Shown here: positions 41,586-52,386 of the stretch, piece after piece
How the letters are laid out: every line of letters begins with the position of its first letter
Numbering within the stretch: the stretch's first letter is position 1
Assembly: GCA_030248215.1 (NCBI GenBank)
Contig: JASANG010001519.1
Span: 248,001-312,000 of the forward strand
Reading direction: 5' to 3'
From: Enoplolaimus lenunculus
Lineage: Eukaryota; Nematoda; Enoplea; Enoplida; Thoracostomopsidae
DNA length: 64,000 nucleotides
Translations under genes and position numbers: made by a program
Notes under the pieces: model-generated
Database searches by the model: none
The model's input: only the letters and a program-made list of their open reading frames with translations
What the model was told of the DNA's origin: nothing

Positions 41586-41938
41586 AAGGCAATCGGAGGT
41601 AAAATACTGCAGCCAAAACCGGAGTTGAAAACCAACAAAAGTTGTCGGAGCCGAAGCCGAAAGTGAAGCTGGAGTTAATGCGAAATTAGGCTGTAAACTA
41701 TGTTTAATTTGACAATTTTAGAACATAAAAGAGATGTCAAAAATTTTGATTTCAGGTTTCTTTTTTTAAAGAATTTAACACCAAGACGTTCAGACAACGT
41801 AGCGAACAATACAATTTTGGTAAATGTATAAAAATTTCATAACCGAAATTGCCAAATCTTCTGAAAAACATTTTACCACAGCCGGAGCCGGAGGCTTTTA
41901 CCGCCGGAGCCGGAGGCAGTTCTCTGATTGTACCATCA
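41586..41938. mobile_element. Family B (hAT-type) MITE, old copy
   Basis: GAAGGCAATCGGAGGTAAAA at the left and GGAGGCAGTTCTCTGATTGT at the right are eroded family B ends. The GAGTTAATGCGAAATTAGG and CCGGAGCCGGAGG blocks are shared with 2005-2367. No target duplication is visible. Confidence 0.6.
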
Positions 41939-42227
41939 TGCAAAGCGTATTAATTTGGTTAAACATATGTTTGGATGTTTAAAAGTTAATCTAAAATTAT
42001 TAGGAATAGGGTATTATGTATGTTTAAGCTGAAAAATTTAATTGAAATCTTTTTCACCGACATAACAACTTTAGAAAAGTTCATATATATTAGAAAATTT
42101 CAGAAAATTTTTAGATAAAATTCCGTATGAAAACGGAAAGTATAAAAACTTCGTAATTACCGGAATCTCTATAACGGAAGCGCAAACGAATATCCGGTTA
42201 CACCGTCCGTGGCATTTATAAATACCA
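41939..42227. other. Probable remains of an AACGGAAACGG-type hAT element
   Basis: AACGGAAGCGCAAACGAATA then TCCGGTTACACC at 42170-42205 matches the right end of 13725-14085. The left end is not resolved. Confidence 0.4.
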
Positions 42228-42235
42228 GGGCACAA

Positions 42236-42568
42236 CCGGAGGTCTGCCACCGGGTCCGGCTCCGGCAGCAAATCGACCTCCGACTCCGGCTCCGGTAAAA
42301 TTTTTGCCGGAGGTTCTGGTTATTTCGGTAGTAACATTTTGCTTAATTTTGCAAAATTTATCTGTTTGAACGAGTTTCGTTTTACTTTTGTCACAATTTT
42401 CAGGAAAGAATTTCCGAAAATTCGCAGAAAATTAGCGTAAAACCAAACAAGTTAACAACATATTGCAGATATTGGCTAAAATTAACTAGTTAACCATCAT
42501 CGCTACTACATAATTTCGCCTCTCCTCCGGCTCCGGCTCCGGCATTTTTCACCTCCGGTTGTACACTG
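42236..42568. mobile_element. Family B (hAT-type) MITE
   Basis: Ends CAGGGCACAACCGGAGGT and CCTCCGGTTGTACACTG. Flanks ATAAATAC (42228-42235) and ACAAATAC (42569-42576) form an 8-bp duplication with one change. It is in the opposite orientation to 2005-2367. Confidence 0.87.
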
Positions 42569-42644
42569 ACAAATACGTTAGTTTGGTCAAAAATCGATTA
42601 ATATCTGAGGTCGACTAAAGTTGATTGCTTTTGAAACTAACCGG

Positions 42645-42812
42645 TGTGAAACCAGCCGGGGGGTGGAACTACCGGTGCGGTGAAACCAGCCGCTAGGGTA
42701 TAAATAACGATTTATGCGAAACCAAATGATAAACCAACCGTTGGGTATGAAGCAAACCGTTAAGATGAAACGAACCGTTGTGGTAGAACAAACCGTTGGT
42801 GTGAAACCAAGG
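42645..42812. repeat. Degenerate 18-bp tandem repeat
   Basis: About eight or nine imperfect units of the type GATGAAACGAACCGTTGT (GTGAAACCAGCCG, GAAGCAAACCGTTA, GTAGAACAAACCGTTGG). The spacing is about 17-19 bp. No long open frame uses it. Confidence 0.6.
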
Positions 42813-42963
42813 ATTACAGTTGTTTAGACAATATATCTACACTTTAAGTGGCAACAGTTTAACGAATATGTACGATGAAATACGTTCTCCATATTTACTG
42901 AACTGAGAAATCTTAGGAAAGCAGTTTCTTGGAAAAATATAATAAACATTAAAAATTTGGACA

Positions 42964-43063
42964 GGCGTATAAAGATCAGGAGCGGAACGTTTTTTTGTGG
43001 GACAGGAATAGAGTATGCTTAAGCTTTAGACTAATTTTTTGTTTAGGCTTAGGCTTAGGCTTG
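42964..43063. mobile_element. Family C MITE, left-half fragment
   Basis: GCGTATAAAGATCAGGAGCG, then GGAACGTTTTTTTGTGGGAC, AGCTTTAGACTAATTTTTTG and CTTAGGCTTAGG. It stops after the first TTAGGC block. An ACCGGAGTTCCGGT palindrome follows. Confidence 0.65.
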
Positions 43064-43821
43064 GATGTGAAAACATGTCAGAACCGGAGTTCCGGTTATA
43101 AACATATTAGACACAAATTCACATACAAATTTTATTAGACATCTGCCTGGACTTTTATCAACATAGAGAAGTGTCAAAAATTATAAAAGCCAACGTTGGA
43201 TAATCATCGAGTTACCATGACCAATGAGGTTTAGTTTTAATTTTTGAGACTTGAGAAGTTTAAAATTTTGAAAAATTCCAAAATTCACTTGAACTTGTTT
43301 TAAAAAGCGTTTGAATCTCAAGTTGGCACAATTTTTAAACTCAAAATTTGACATGAACGCATTTGAGACGTGGACAACCAGTCCAGTGACAGATGCAGGC
43401 TGTTCCGGTGGTTGGGTATACTTTTTGTGTTTTGAAATTCGACAGTTTTAAGTCGCGGTTTAGCAGATATTTAGCCATTGTAACAGTTTTAAATTGCGAA
43501 ACAGGAGCAAAACTGTCATAATTCCTTAGCTATTTATAGCATATTATTGCAAGGTTTAGATGAACCATTTTTATTTTCAAAGTTTGCAGCTCGATAATGC
43601 AGTTGGGAAGTCACACCGCGCCGCTATGGATCCGCAACAGCAACGCAGCGTTTCACAGTTGCCGGCTTTACTTTAACTAAGGCCAAAATCGCATACGTAA
43701 TATTTTAGTACGCAATAAACATATAAGAGATACATAGATCACGAACTATTTAAAGCTATTTTTTGAGGGTCAAACAAAACAGTGTTTTTTTTCTAAACAA
43801 ATTAGTATTTTAATTTCATTT
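43064..43821. other. 3' flank of the Cys-rich gene, nothing recognised
   Basis: No coding exon or element end recognised apart from the AACCGGAGTTCCGGTT palindrome near 43082. Confidence 0.4.
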
Positions 43822-45369
43822 TTAAGTTTCATAATTGTACGGCAAACAGTGCCATAGGTCAATTTGATTGGCTGGCTGGTCAGGATCCTGATACGAATCG
43901 CCAGTTTCTGTACAACGACTTAGTTGTTCAGGACATTCGCAAACGCTTTTTAAATGTGTCGCCCGTCTGCCGCTGCCCAGTATTGTATTCGTTCGCTTTT
44001 TACACACGTCACCTAAGCCGTCACAGTGTGGCTTCTGAAAACGAACACATAGGACGGTGAGATCAAAATAACCTATCAAAGGCCAAAACCAGGTGCCCGT
44101 TTTTGGTAAACATCGGAAAATATTTTTGTTTCCGGTATACACTGCAAACAATGGTGAGTCAAATTGAACCTTTCTGAGATAGGCTCTGTACTTGACTACT
44201 CAAATCGACTCAATGACTCGCATGTTTGACTCTGGTGGAGTCGAATTTTGACTCAATTTGTATAGTCCCGAAATGCCTATTTGGGAGAGAGCCAATTTGA
44301 CTCACCATTTTTTGCAGTGTAGAAATACATTAAATTCCGTTATTTTATGCTCATAGGTGTAAGGTGTAAAATCACTTATTAATATACACTATTCAATTTT
44401 TTAGTACAGATACACTTACCTCAGTACGATTCCTTTTCTGAAAGTTTGAATTTTATCTAAGTCACCAGGCAACTAAAAAGATGTCCCTGCAACTGACAGT
44501 CAGCCAACTCACCAGATCGCAAACGTAGTCAATCTGATTGTTTTCAGGACTCCAATGAGTTGATATTGCTTTGTATGGTTCTGGACACACGCACATCACT
44601 TGTTTCCTATACCCAGTGACACGATATGTTAGCTCACCTTTTTGGCACATTCTAAACTCTTGAGGTTCACAGAACTGAAACAAAAACAGCTTCAATTCCA
44701 GCCAGCATTCAAACCCTGGACTATCAGGTAATGGACGTTTTATCAGTAGTAAAGTTTTACAATAAAGCATTATTTTAGTGGAAAGTTTGCGTTGCGTTAC
44801 TCATAGCATCCGTGGCCAATGTTACTTTTAGGGGCGTAACAGTAAATTAAGCGTATTCCTAAGCCTAAGCCTTAGCCTAAGTGTTGCAAAATAGTGTTCC
44901 TAAGTCTAAGCCTAAGCCTAAGCAAAAAATGCAATCTAGAATCTAAACCTAGTCTTTTATAGACACACCAGAAACCTGGGCGCCCCGTAAAGTAACATTG
45001 GCCGCATCCGTGATGCGATAAAACGATAAACATTGTTTTCAAGAAGTTTGTAACTTGGCACGGTTTTCAACCTCGATGTCGTACCTTTTCGGTTTAGGCT
45101 TATGAAATAAATGTAAAATACGACATTAGGCTTCCGCTTGAGACTTTAGTTTTAAGCCTTATGCTTCAGCGTTAGGCGTACACGTGAGACTATTAATACT
45201 GTCCTTTGCTCACCGAATAAATTGAACCTGCGTCGTATAGCGTTGTTTCAAACGAATTTGCGGTTGGACATTTGCGATCGTTTGGGCACGAGCACATCAC
45301 CCATGGACGTCCGCCAATATCAAAACTACATGGTTCGTTTCGTTTGCATTCTGGCTTTTTAAATTTGGC
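43822..45369 (-). CDS. Cys-rich three-module protein, probably secreted, 3' part
   Basis: Family not recognised. Three minus-strand exons, each phase 0 at both ends: 45214-45369, 44513-44674, 43822-44034 (stop TAA at 43822). Each encodes one similar module with a C-x-C-P core: PECKRNEPCSFDIGG with VMCSCPNDRKCP; FCEPQEFRMCQKG with VMCVCPEPYK; PHCDGLGDVCKKR with SVCECPEQLSRC. The second and third share NQIDYVCDL / NQIDLWHCL. The even cysteines suggest an extracellular disulphide-rich protein. Symmetric phase-0 exons allow module duplication. The 5' exons (signal peptide) are not seen; above the first exon lies a 49-bp minisatellite made of that exon's own acceptor region. Each intron holds one MITE (44140-44319 and 44814-45003). 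Splice sites are canonical, so the gene is likely real. Confidence 0.7.
44140..44319. mobile_element. Family D palindromic MITE in the last intron of the Cys-rich gene
   Basis: CACTGCAAACAATGGTGAGT to TTTTTTGCAGTG, flanked by TA on both sides. Palindromic, no ORF. Confidence 0.83.
44814..45003. mobile_element. Family C' MITE in an intron of the Cys-rich gene
   Basis: GGCCAATGTTACTTTTAGGG at the left and CGCCCCGTAAAGTAACATTG then GCC at the right. The CCTAAGCCTAAG core is shared with family C, but the termini differ (TGTTACTTTAAGGGGCGT instead of TGTAAAGAACAGGGGCGG). Confidence 0.8.
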
Positions 45370-46178
45370 CTAAAACAAATGGTTCGTTTCGTTTGCATTC
45401 TGGCTTTTTAAATTTGGCCTAAAACAAATGGTTCGTTTCGTTTGCATTCTGGCTTTTTAAATTTGGCCTAAAAAACCCCATTTGGCTTTTTAAATTTGGC
45501 CGCTTCGTTTGCATTCTGGCTTTTTAAATTTGGCCTAAAACAAATGGTTCGTTTCGTTTGCATTCTGGCTTTTTAAATTTGGCCTAAAACAAATGGTTCG
45601 TTTCGTTTGCATTCTGGCTTTTTAAATTTGGCCTAAAACAAATGGTTCGTTTCGTTTGCATTCTGGCTTTTTAAATTTGGCCTAAAACAAATGGTTCGTT
45701 TCGTTTGCATTCTGGCTTTTTAAATTTGGCCTAAAACAAATGGTTCGTTTCGTTTGCACTCTGGCTTTTTAAATTTGGCCTAAAACAAATGGTTCGTTTC
45801 GTTTGCATTTTGTCTTGTTAAATTTGGCCTAAAACAAATGGTTCGTTTCGTTTGCATTCTGGCTTTTTAAATTTGGCCTAAAACAAATGGTTCGTTACGT
45901 TTGCATTCTGGCTTTTTAAATTTGGCCTAAAACAAATGGTTCGTTTCGTTTGCATTTTGGCTTGTTAAATTTGGCCTAACACAAGTGGTTCGTTTCGTTT
46001 GCATTCTGGCTTTTTAAATTTGGCCTAAAACAAATGGTTCGTTACGTTTGCATTCTGGCTTTTTAAATTTGGCCTAAAACAAATGGTTCGTTTCGTTTGC
46101 ACTCTGGCTTTTAAAATTTGGCCTAAAACAGATGGTTCGTTTCGTTTGCATTCTGGCTTTTTAAATTTGGCCTAAACT
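45331..46178. repeat. 49-bp minisatellite derived from an exon-intron boundary
   Basis: About 17 copies of a 49-bp unit (TGGTTCGTTTCGTTTGCATT, CTGGCTTTTTAAATTTGGCC, TAAAACAAA). On the minus strand each unit contains TTTTAG, the acceptor of the Cys-rich exon 45214-45369, and its first codons (AKFKKPECKRNEP). Only the lowest unit continues into the full exon. One irregular segment lies near 45474-45505. Variants ATTTTGKCTTGTT, normal, TTACGTTT recur in the same order from 45785 and 45932, giving a 147-bp higher-order period. 49 is not a multiple of 3. Confidence 0.92.
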
Positions 46179-46531
46179 AATGCAGGGCCGGAGCAGCCAC
46201 CCCACCATACCCCCATTTGTGGTGTACCCACCCATAAATTGGCCCCTCCCTAACCGGTTGAAACAGAATCCGCTGAAGTTTTAAAATGCGTCTGGCTTTT
46301 CGCCCGTTCGCTCAGAAACGTACCAATAACGTGCTTTGAAATCCAAGAACTAAATCAGAATGAATAAGCAACGTAACAACATAAAGAACAGTAACGAATT
46401 TGGCATTTTGTGTTCGTAGCAACATTAATGCATTCGGAGTCATAATTAATTTACAAATATGTGATAATTTAAGTAAAAATAAGGTCAAATGAAATGTTTC
46501 GTTTTAATACATTAACCCTGAAAAAAATTCA
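46179..46531. other. Non-coding, nothing recognised
   Basis: CAGGGCCGGAGCAGCCACCC at 46183 starts a short GC-rich patch. The rest is AT-rich with no recognised exon. Confidence 0.4.
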
Positions 46532-46749
46532 CACTGCAACAAAATTGTGAGTCAAATTGACTCTCTCCGAGATAGGGCTTTTCGGGACTACACAAACTGG
46601 GTCTATTTTGACTCCGCCACAGTCAAATACGACTCATTAGAGTCGCACGTTTGACTCTGGTGGAGTCGTATTTGACTTATATAGTTTATATAGTCCCAAA
46701 AAACCTATTTCGGAGAGAGTCAATTTGAGTCACCATTTTTTTGCTTTGT
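46532..46749. mobile_element. Family D palindromic MITE
   Basis: CACTGCAACAAAATTGTGAG to the mirrored right arm ending CACCATTTTTTTGC. The arms carry GAGTCAAATTGACTC and the complement. Confidence 0.8.
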
Positions 46750-47054
46750 ATGGTGCAGAACTGATCAGAAGTTTCGGTATTTATCAACGGGCATAATTCT
46801 TTGTGAAAAAAACGCAAATTGGCAACGTACGACAGGGTATCCGTTTTCTGTTGGTAAAAATCAGTGTCGGTTTCCGTTATTTTACTATCCCTAACACACC
46901 GTACGGGGTAATTCGAAAAGAGGAATCGGTATGTTTTTGTTCAAAACGACCTGATTTTCCGCTGTTCTGTCTTTGTTATTCAAATACAAACGTTGTTTAC
47001 TGAACTGTAATTCATACACTTCAATGTTCGCTGAGACATTATTTCGACCAGGTT

Positions 47055-47544
47055 GTCCATGTAAAGATCAGGGGCGGAACGTTTTTGTCTGGAACTGCGG
47101 CTCACGTTTTGCTCTCGGAAACGCCGTACAAATTGCGTTTATATGTACACGTAGTGCATTCGGTCAATATACTGCTCACTGTACCACTCGAGGGCCTCAG
47201 GTTTTGCGTTGGGACGAAAGTTTTTGTTATGAAATCTTACAGCTGTAAAAACGGCGTTTATACCACAGTCTTCCAATCTCAACGCTCTATTTCTACACCG
47301 TCAAATTAAACAAAAAAATTGAATTCGGTTAAACTTAACTTCGGAACTTGTCTTTCCGTAGTTTGGTATTCAACTCAACCAATCTAAATGTCTTTATTTA
47401 TGTAAAGATAACTTGAAAATTTCAGTTTTCCAATGGTACACGTTGTCAGTATAATTTTCCACGATTACCTTCAGTCTAAAGCTTAAGCTTACTCTGTTTT
47501 AGTCCCACAGAAAAACGTTCAGCCCCTGATCTTTACATGGGCCC
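47055..47544. mobile_element. Long family C relative with a different interior
   Basis: The outer ends (CCATGTAAAGATCAGGGGCG and CAGCCCCTGATCTTTACATG, with GGAACGTTTTTGTCTGG and CCCACAGAAAAACGTTC just inside) are family C. The right side keeps the TCTAAAGCTTAAGCTTACTC block. However, about 370 bp of interior lacks TTAGGC repeats and matches no other copy here. Confidence 0.65.
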
Positions 47545-47610
47545 AAAACGTTAAAGTAAATGTTGTAAGTTTATATTTAATGTGATTAATTCTATCATGA
47601 ATTGATAATG

Positions 47611-47882
47611 ACAAGAGCGTGCAACTCTTTGGGTTCCGCATGGTGCAAAATGTATCACCGGGCGTTGTGGTTTTGGCCGACCCCCCTTATTTAGAATGGG
47701 GGTTGCTATCACATGACGATCTCTACATTAATCTATAAGCGAAGCATGTTTGACGCCGCATACATAAAGTACCATGGTTCGCACCGGCTGTATCCCCTTC
47801 TAAATAAGGGGGGTAGGGCAGAAACGCAACGCGTGCCCGGTACATCCTTTCTACACAGAATGTGCCCAGTTGCGCACTCTTG
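47611..47882. mobile_element. Family F MITE, inner part
   Basis: CAAGAGCGTGCAACTCTTTG, then GGTTCCGCATGGTGCAAAAT and CCGACCCCCCTTATTTAG. The mirrored right side is CCTTCTAAATAAGGGGGG to GTTGCGCACTCTTG. It lacks the outer GGTTAAACC ends of the two other copies. Confidence 0.75.
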
Positions 47883-48196
47883 TAAAAAGAGTCATTATCC
47901 CATCTTTGATTCTATTAATTGCTCGGAACCTACAAGTTTTTCCACCACTCTAGCAAATGATATCAAAATTTACCCCCGACACTCATGATGGGAAGATGCG
48001 TTACCCGTATCCTTCTACTCGAAAATTTTGTTTCAAATAATAGTAGCTTTTTGTTTGAAACGCCGTTTTTCTCATCTGAGAACTGAACAAAGCAACAACG
48101 TTACATTGACCCACAAGCCTGCAATATTTATCTGTTTGATCATAAAGCAAAACTGTATAATCTGAAACATTTTCCCAGAAGTATACATTCTGCGAC

Positions 48197-48380
48197 TGAT
48201 GTTACTTTTAGGGACGCGTCCAGGTTTCTGGTGGGTCTATAAAAGAGTAGGTTTACATTCTAGATTACATTTTTTGATTAGGCTTAGGCTTAGGAATACA
48301 ATTTTGCAACGCTTGGGCTTAGGTTCAGACTTTAGGAATACGCTCAATCTACTCTTACGCCCCGTCAAGTAATATTGGCT
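48197..48380. mobile_element. Family C' MITE
   Basis: TGATGTTACTTTTAGGGACG then GTCCAGGTTTCTGGTGGG at the left; TTACGCCCCGTCAAGTAATA then TTGGC at the right. TTAGGC repeats inside. Confidence 0.75.
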
Positions 48381-49065
48381 CATACTGCAATCATTAATTA
48401 GATTTGATATGGAAGAAAACAGATAAAACTGCGTCCGGAAAAGCCAAAATTTCCAAACAAAGCTAATGATAAACCCAGTCGACCTATAGAGAGTTTGCTA
48501 CGAAAAGGCGTTTTTTTCCATAAACTGGCTAAATCGTGCAAAACAAATGTATATTTGGTTTTATGCTTCAGAAACGTTTGTGCAAAGATTTCTGCTGCTG
48601 GATGCATTTTTTCGCCAAGGTCTGGTGATTTTCACTCATTTTTAATAGTTTTGAAACGAACAAATTCCTTCGCAAAGTCCTCAATATCCCAAAATGCAGA
48701 ACCGGAACTATTGGATATTAAACAGGTTTTCGAAGGTTATTTGGTCAAAATTAAATTTTATACACAGACAAGTGTTAAAGTCTTGCAGTTCCGGTTCTGC
48801 TGACAACTCAATACTCAAATCATTTTGCCTGACCATTTGAAAACGTATGAATCCTTGATGAACAAAGTTGATTGGTTAGAAACGGGAATTTGAAAAACAT
48901 CCGCATCCGAGTTTCCGTCTGCGAATGACAAACCAAAAAATGGCACTGTGCTAAATTTCGAAACATTCGCGCCCCGTAAAAGAAATTGAAAAATCGCGCA
49001 AAAGCCAAAACTTGACAATTTTACACAAATCCTAAAATTAATGATTTAAGTAAAATCTCAAATGA
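48381..49065. other. Non-coding with one small inverted-repeat element
   Basis: 48696-48800 is a 105-bp element with inverted ends GCAGAACCGGAACT and AGTTCCGGTTCTGC. The rest shows no recognised gene. Its overlapping ORFs have no family features. Confidence 0.5.
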
Positions 49066-49394
49066 GTTAAACCAAGAGTGCATGATACACGAGTGTGCAG
49101 CTCTTTTGGTTCCGCATGGTATAAAATGTACCACCGGGTGTTGTATTTTTGGCCGACCCCCTTGTTTAGAGGGTGGTTGGTCGCTGGCACATGCAGCAAC
49201 CCTAAATTAAATTATAAGTGGAGCAATTTGTTGACGGATAGATAAAGTGTCATGGTTCGGATAGGTTGTACCCCTGCTAAAATAAAAGGCTGTAGGCCAA
49301 AAATGCAACATGTGCCGCGAACATTCTTTTCAACACAGAATATACCCGGTTGCATACTCTTGTTGAAGTATTCATCATCGACTTTTGGTTAAAA
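49066..49394. mobile_element. Family F MITE
   Basis: Left GTTAAACCAAGAGTGCATGA, inner GTGCAGCTCTTTTGGTTCC, right GTTGCATACTCTTGTTG and TTTTGGTTAAAAC. Full-length but more decayed than 52055-52386. Confidence 0.75.
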
Positions 49395-49891
49395 CATAAA
49401 GTTTTATATATCTTTTAAACACAATTACTCAAAAAATTTACTCAATTAACATTCTACAAATAATTTACTTTATACTACATTTTGCGATGGTGGGCGGATT
49501 TTAGTAATTACATTTCGGTTTAAAAAAGCTTTTGTTTCGTTTCACGACAAGTTGTAGCCACCGAAATATAACTGCAAAACGCAGTTTTAAAACAAAGTTG
49601 ATTGTCAATTGTTGTAAACTTTTAGAACAATAAGAGTTTGTTGCTATTGGAGAATTATGTCGTAAAATCAGCATATAGAATGTCCCAGTCAACCGATCTT
49701 TGCTATATGTTTAGCAATATTATTAAATTAAAAATTCATGAGTACTGTTCACTGTAACCATCTTTGTTTCAGTGATTACAAAATGCATGCAAAACAATTC
49801 TTATAGCAACGCAACTCTTACTGCGATTATTACTTTAAGAGTATCTTACTGATCCAATGAATTAAAGATAGTAAACTGAAAATTTTTCGCT
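49395..49891. other. Non-coding, nothing recognised
   Basis: AT-rich with no exon, element end or repeat recognised. Confidence 0.4.
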
Positions 49892-50142
49892 TAACCCTTC
49901 CTTACATGAATATTTTATATTTCCCCTGAGAACTCCAGTGACTGGAGTGGGAGACGTATACCATCACCACTCAGCTATAGGAGCATGACGCTCGAGCCCG
50001 AGGGGGCTCTCACGTATTGTGGTGATTTCGTACTATGTATACGTGTTGCAATTGTTAAACACAGTGCGATATATATTATTTAACGTATATACACTGCGCT
50101 GAGTTGCCTATAGGCAACTCAATGTGAGAAGAGGTCAATCAA
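49892..50142. mobile_element. piggyBac-type MITE containing a tRNA-like segment, second copy
   Basis: Starts TTAACCCTTCCTTACATG and ends CAATGTGAGAAGAGGTCAA, where TCAA is a decayed TTAA. The tRNA-like region (A-box side TATAGCTGAGTGGTGATGG on the minus strand) is present, but about 20 bp including much of the B-box is lost compared with 3184-3454. Confidence 0.65.
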
Positions 50143-50366
50143 TTCAATTAGCGAGTTGGTTTTTTCTGAAATAATATCAGTAAACATCAACACCACTCTG
50201 AGTTGAGTTGATTCTCACTTTGAGTTGAGTTGACTCTGGGGGAGTTGATTAATATTTAAGTCGGAATGAATTGAATTAATTCAAAATTCTGAGTTCTGAT
50301 AGTCCTAACTCCGACCGAGTGATTGAACTCATTCTGAGTTAAAATCAACTCACTGAAATTCACAGT
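50143..50366. mobile_element. Family G MITE, left end truncated
   Basis: Repeats of GAGTTGA and GAGTTGATTAAT, ending CAACTCACTGAAATTCACAG then TG. The left end has been lost against the piggyBac-type element. Confidence 0.65.
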
Positions 50367-50715
50367 GTACAAATCATGGACTTTTTTAACTTTTATGTTG
50401 TAGCGATGAAAATGGGGCACGACACGAGATATGGTGACGCCTGATACCGGTCCCTGCCATTTCCACACCCTATAGGGAAAAGCATTGATCACCAAGTGCT
50501 ATATTTTAGCTGCTTATAGTTTAATATAGTCAGTGTCGATTTTAGTACCTTTTAAATTGTCCTGCGTCAGGGGTGGCTATGTGTCTCGATATGGAACCAT
50601 CATATGACCCACGACTCTTGGGCCTTTTAAGTTTTTGAATTTGCTTCAACAGCTGAGAAAACTAAAATCGCCCAGTATAAGAAGAATAGAGTAAGACACT
50701 CAAGCGATAGGAAAC
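50367..50715. other. Non-coding, nothing recognised
   Basis: No element end or exon recognised. Confidence 0.4.
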
Positions 50716-51065
50716 AGAACACGTACATGTTTGTGCAGCGAGAACTTGCAACTGCAACTTGCAAGAGTTTCATTCAGTTGTAGTATTTGCAAGGAAACAT
50801 CATTTGCATTCTGAATCTTGACTTGAACCGATATGAATAAATTTGCAGACCACTGCAAGAAATATCAAGCATAAGCTGCAAATTATCAGTGCAGCCACTG
50901 ACGATTAATACGACTTGCATTGCTATTCATGCCTATGAATTAACTCTGGGTGCATATTCGTCGTGAATAAATTGCAATTGCAAGTTCTTCGAATGAATTT
51001 TTGAACAAACTTGTAGCTTCAAGTTTCAACCTGCAAGAAACATTCACACGTAGACAGTGCCCTAT
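50716..51065. mobile_element. Family E MITE (GCAAGTT-rich)
   Basis: Left ACACGTACATGTTTGTGCAG then CGAGAACTTGCAACTGCAAC; right CAAGAAACATTCACACGTAG followed by GCCCTATTCC. Both arms carry GCAAGTT/AACTTGC blocks. First of three family E elements within 1.2 kb. Confidence 0.72.
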
Positions 51066-51224
51066 TCCAAATTTCTTTATTTGAAAACGTTTTGTACCGA
51101 TACAATTGCTGTTTAGTGCTTAAGAATGAAAAACAAGCCCTGTCACAATCGCTGTTATCTGTGAAATATCAAATAAGTTTAATATTAATTCTTCAAACTT
51201 CTTGAATAATTCAGAATCACTCAA

Positions 51225-51442
51225 TAAACAGTTCTTCCGACTGGCCAATCAAAATGCACTTGCAAGGAAATCGAGCGACTAGCAACTGCGTTCACACATG
51301 CGAATTCAATTAAATAGCACAAATTCCGATGAATAATTTGCAGCTGCAAGAACTTTAAAGCTGTTTTGTGAGCAAAGTTGCACATGCAAGTTACATGTAC
51401 AAGTTTTTGCTGCAAAAATTAGCACATTGGAACATGGCTTAT
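51225..51442. mobile_element. Family E MITE, partial
   Basis: CTTCCGACTGGCCAATCAAA at the left parallels the same block inside 9127-9427. The right arm is GTACAAGTTTTTGCTGC then ATGGCTTA. The outer left end is not clear. Confidence 0.6.
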
Positions 51443-51551
51443 TGTTTCGCAGTATTATGGTGATGACGACGTGATTAGTTTTGCAATTTAAGCACTAAAT
51501 AGACAGTGTATCGCTACGACAGCGTTTTAAAGTTATGAAATTTTGAGCAAT

Positions 51552-51911
51552 GCCTTCCTTACGCGTGAACGTTTCTTGCAGCGGAAACTAGCAGCTGCAA
51601 GTTTTGTTGCAAAATTTATTCGAAGAACTTGCAGGTGCCAATAATTCATGATCAATATACGCCAAGAAATAATTCATGAATAGTATTGCAAGTGGAATGA
51701 AAACATGATGCATCATAATTGGTTGAACTGATAATTTATAGTTTCTGCTTGATATTTATTGCAGTTTGCTGCAAACTATTCATATAAATTCTTGTCAAGA
51801 TTCAGAATGAAAGTGATGTAGTCTTCCAAATACTTGCAGCTAAAAGTATTTCGCGCATGTTGCAGTTGCGAGTTTTTGCTGCAAAAACTTGCACGTGTGA
51901 ATAAAGCTTTA
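51552..51911. mobile_element. Family E MITE
   Basis: Left TTACGCGTGAACGTTTCTTG; right GCAAAAACTTGCACGTGTGA then ATAAAGCTTTA. The core holds GCAGCTGCAAGTTT and a CATGATGCATCAT palindrome. Confidence 0.7.
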
Positions 51912-52054
51912 TTTCCCTATGGCACATTGCGATAGATCAAAATTCCGTATTTTCACCCATAGCGCATGATTCTCTGACTTATTTGTAAATCTGTGATGCC
52001 TTCTGCGTAATACTAAAAACAACTAAAATAACATTTTTGTTTAAAGTTTCGGTT

Positions 52055-52386
52055 GGTTAAACCAAGAGTGCAAAATACAGGTGAGTGCAACTCTTGGGGT
52101 TCCACATGGTACAAAATGTACCACCGGGCGTTGCGTCTTTGGGCGACCCCCCTTGTTTAGAGGAGGGCTCGATGTCACATGTGACAACCCTAAATTAAAT
52201 AAGCGGATCATTTTTGTTGCCGGATACATAATGTGTCATGACTACTGGCACCGGTTGTGCCCCCCTCTAAATAAAGGGGTGGTGGGCCAAAAACGTCACG
52301 CGTGTCGGGTACATTTTTTCTACACAAAATGTACCCAGTTGCATACTCTTGTTGACGTATGCATTATGCACTCTTGGTTAAACGCA
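52055..52386. mobile_element. Family F MITE, best copy
   Basis: Inverted ends GGTTAAACCAAGAGTGCA and TGCACTCTTGGTTAAAC. A second inner inverted pair is GTGCAACTCTTGGGG and AGTTGCATACTCTTG. The middle holds CCCCCCTTGTTTAGAGG and CCCTCTAAATAAAGGGG. No ORF of note. Confidence 0.82.
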
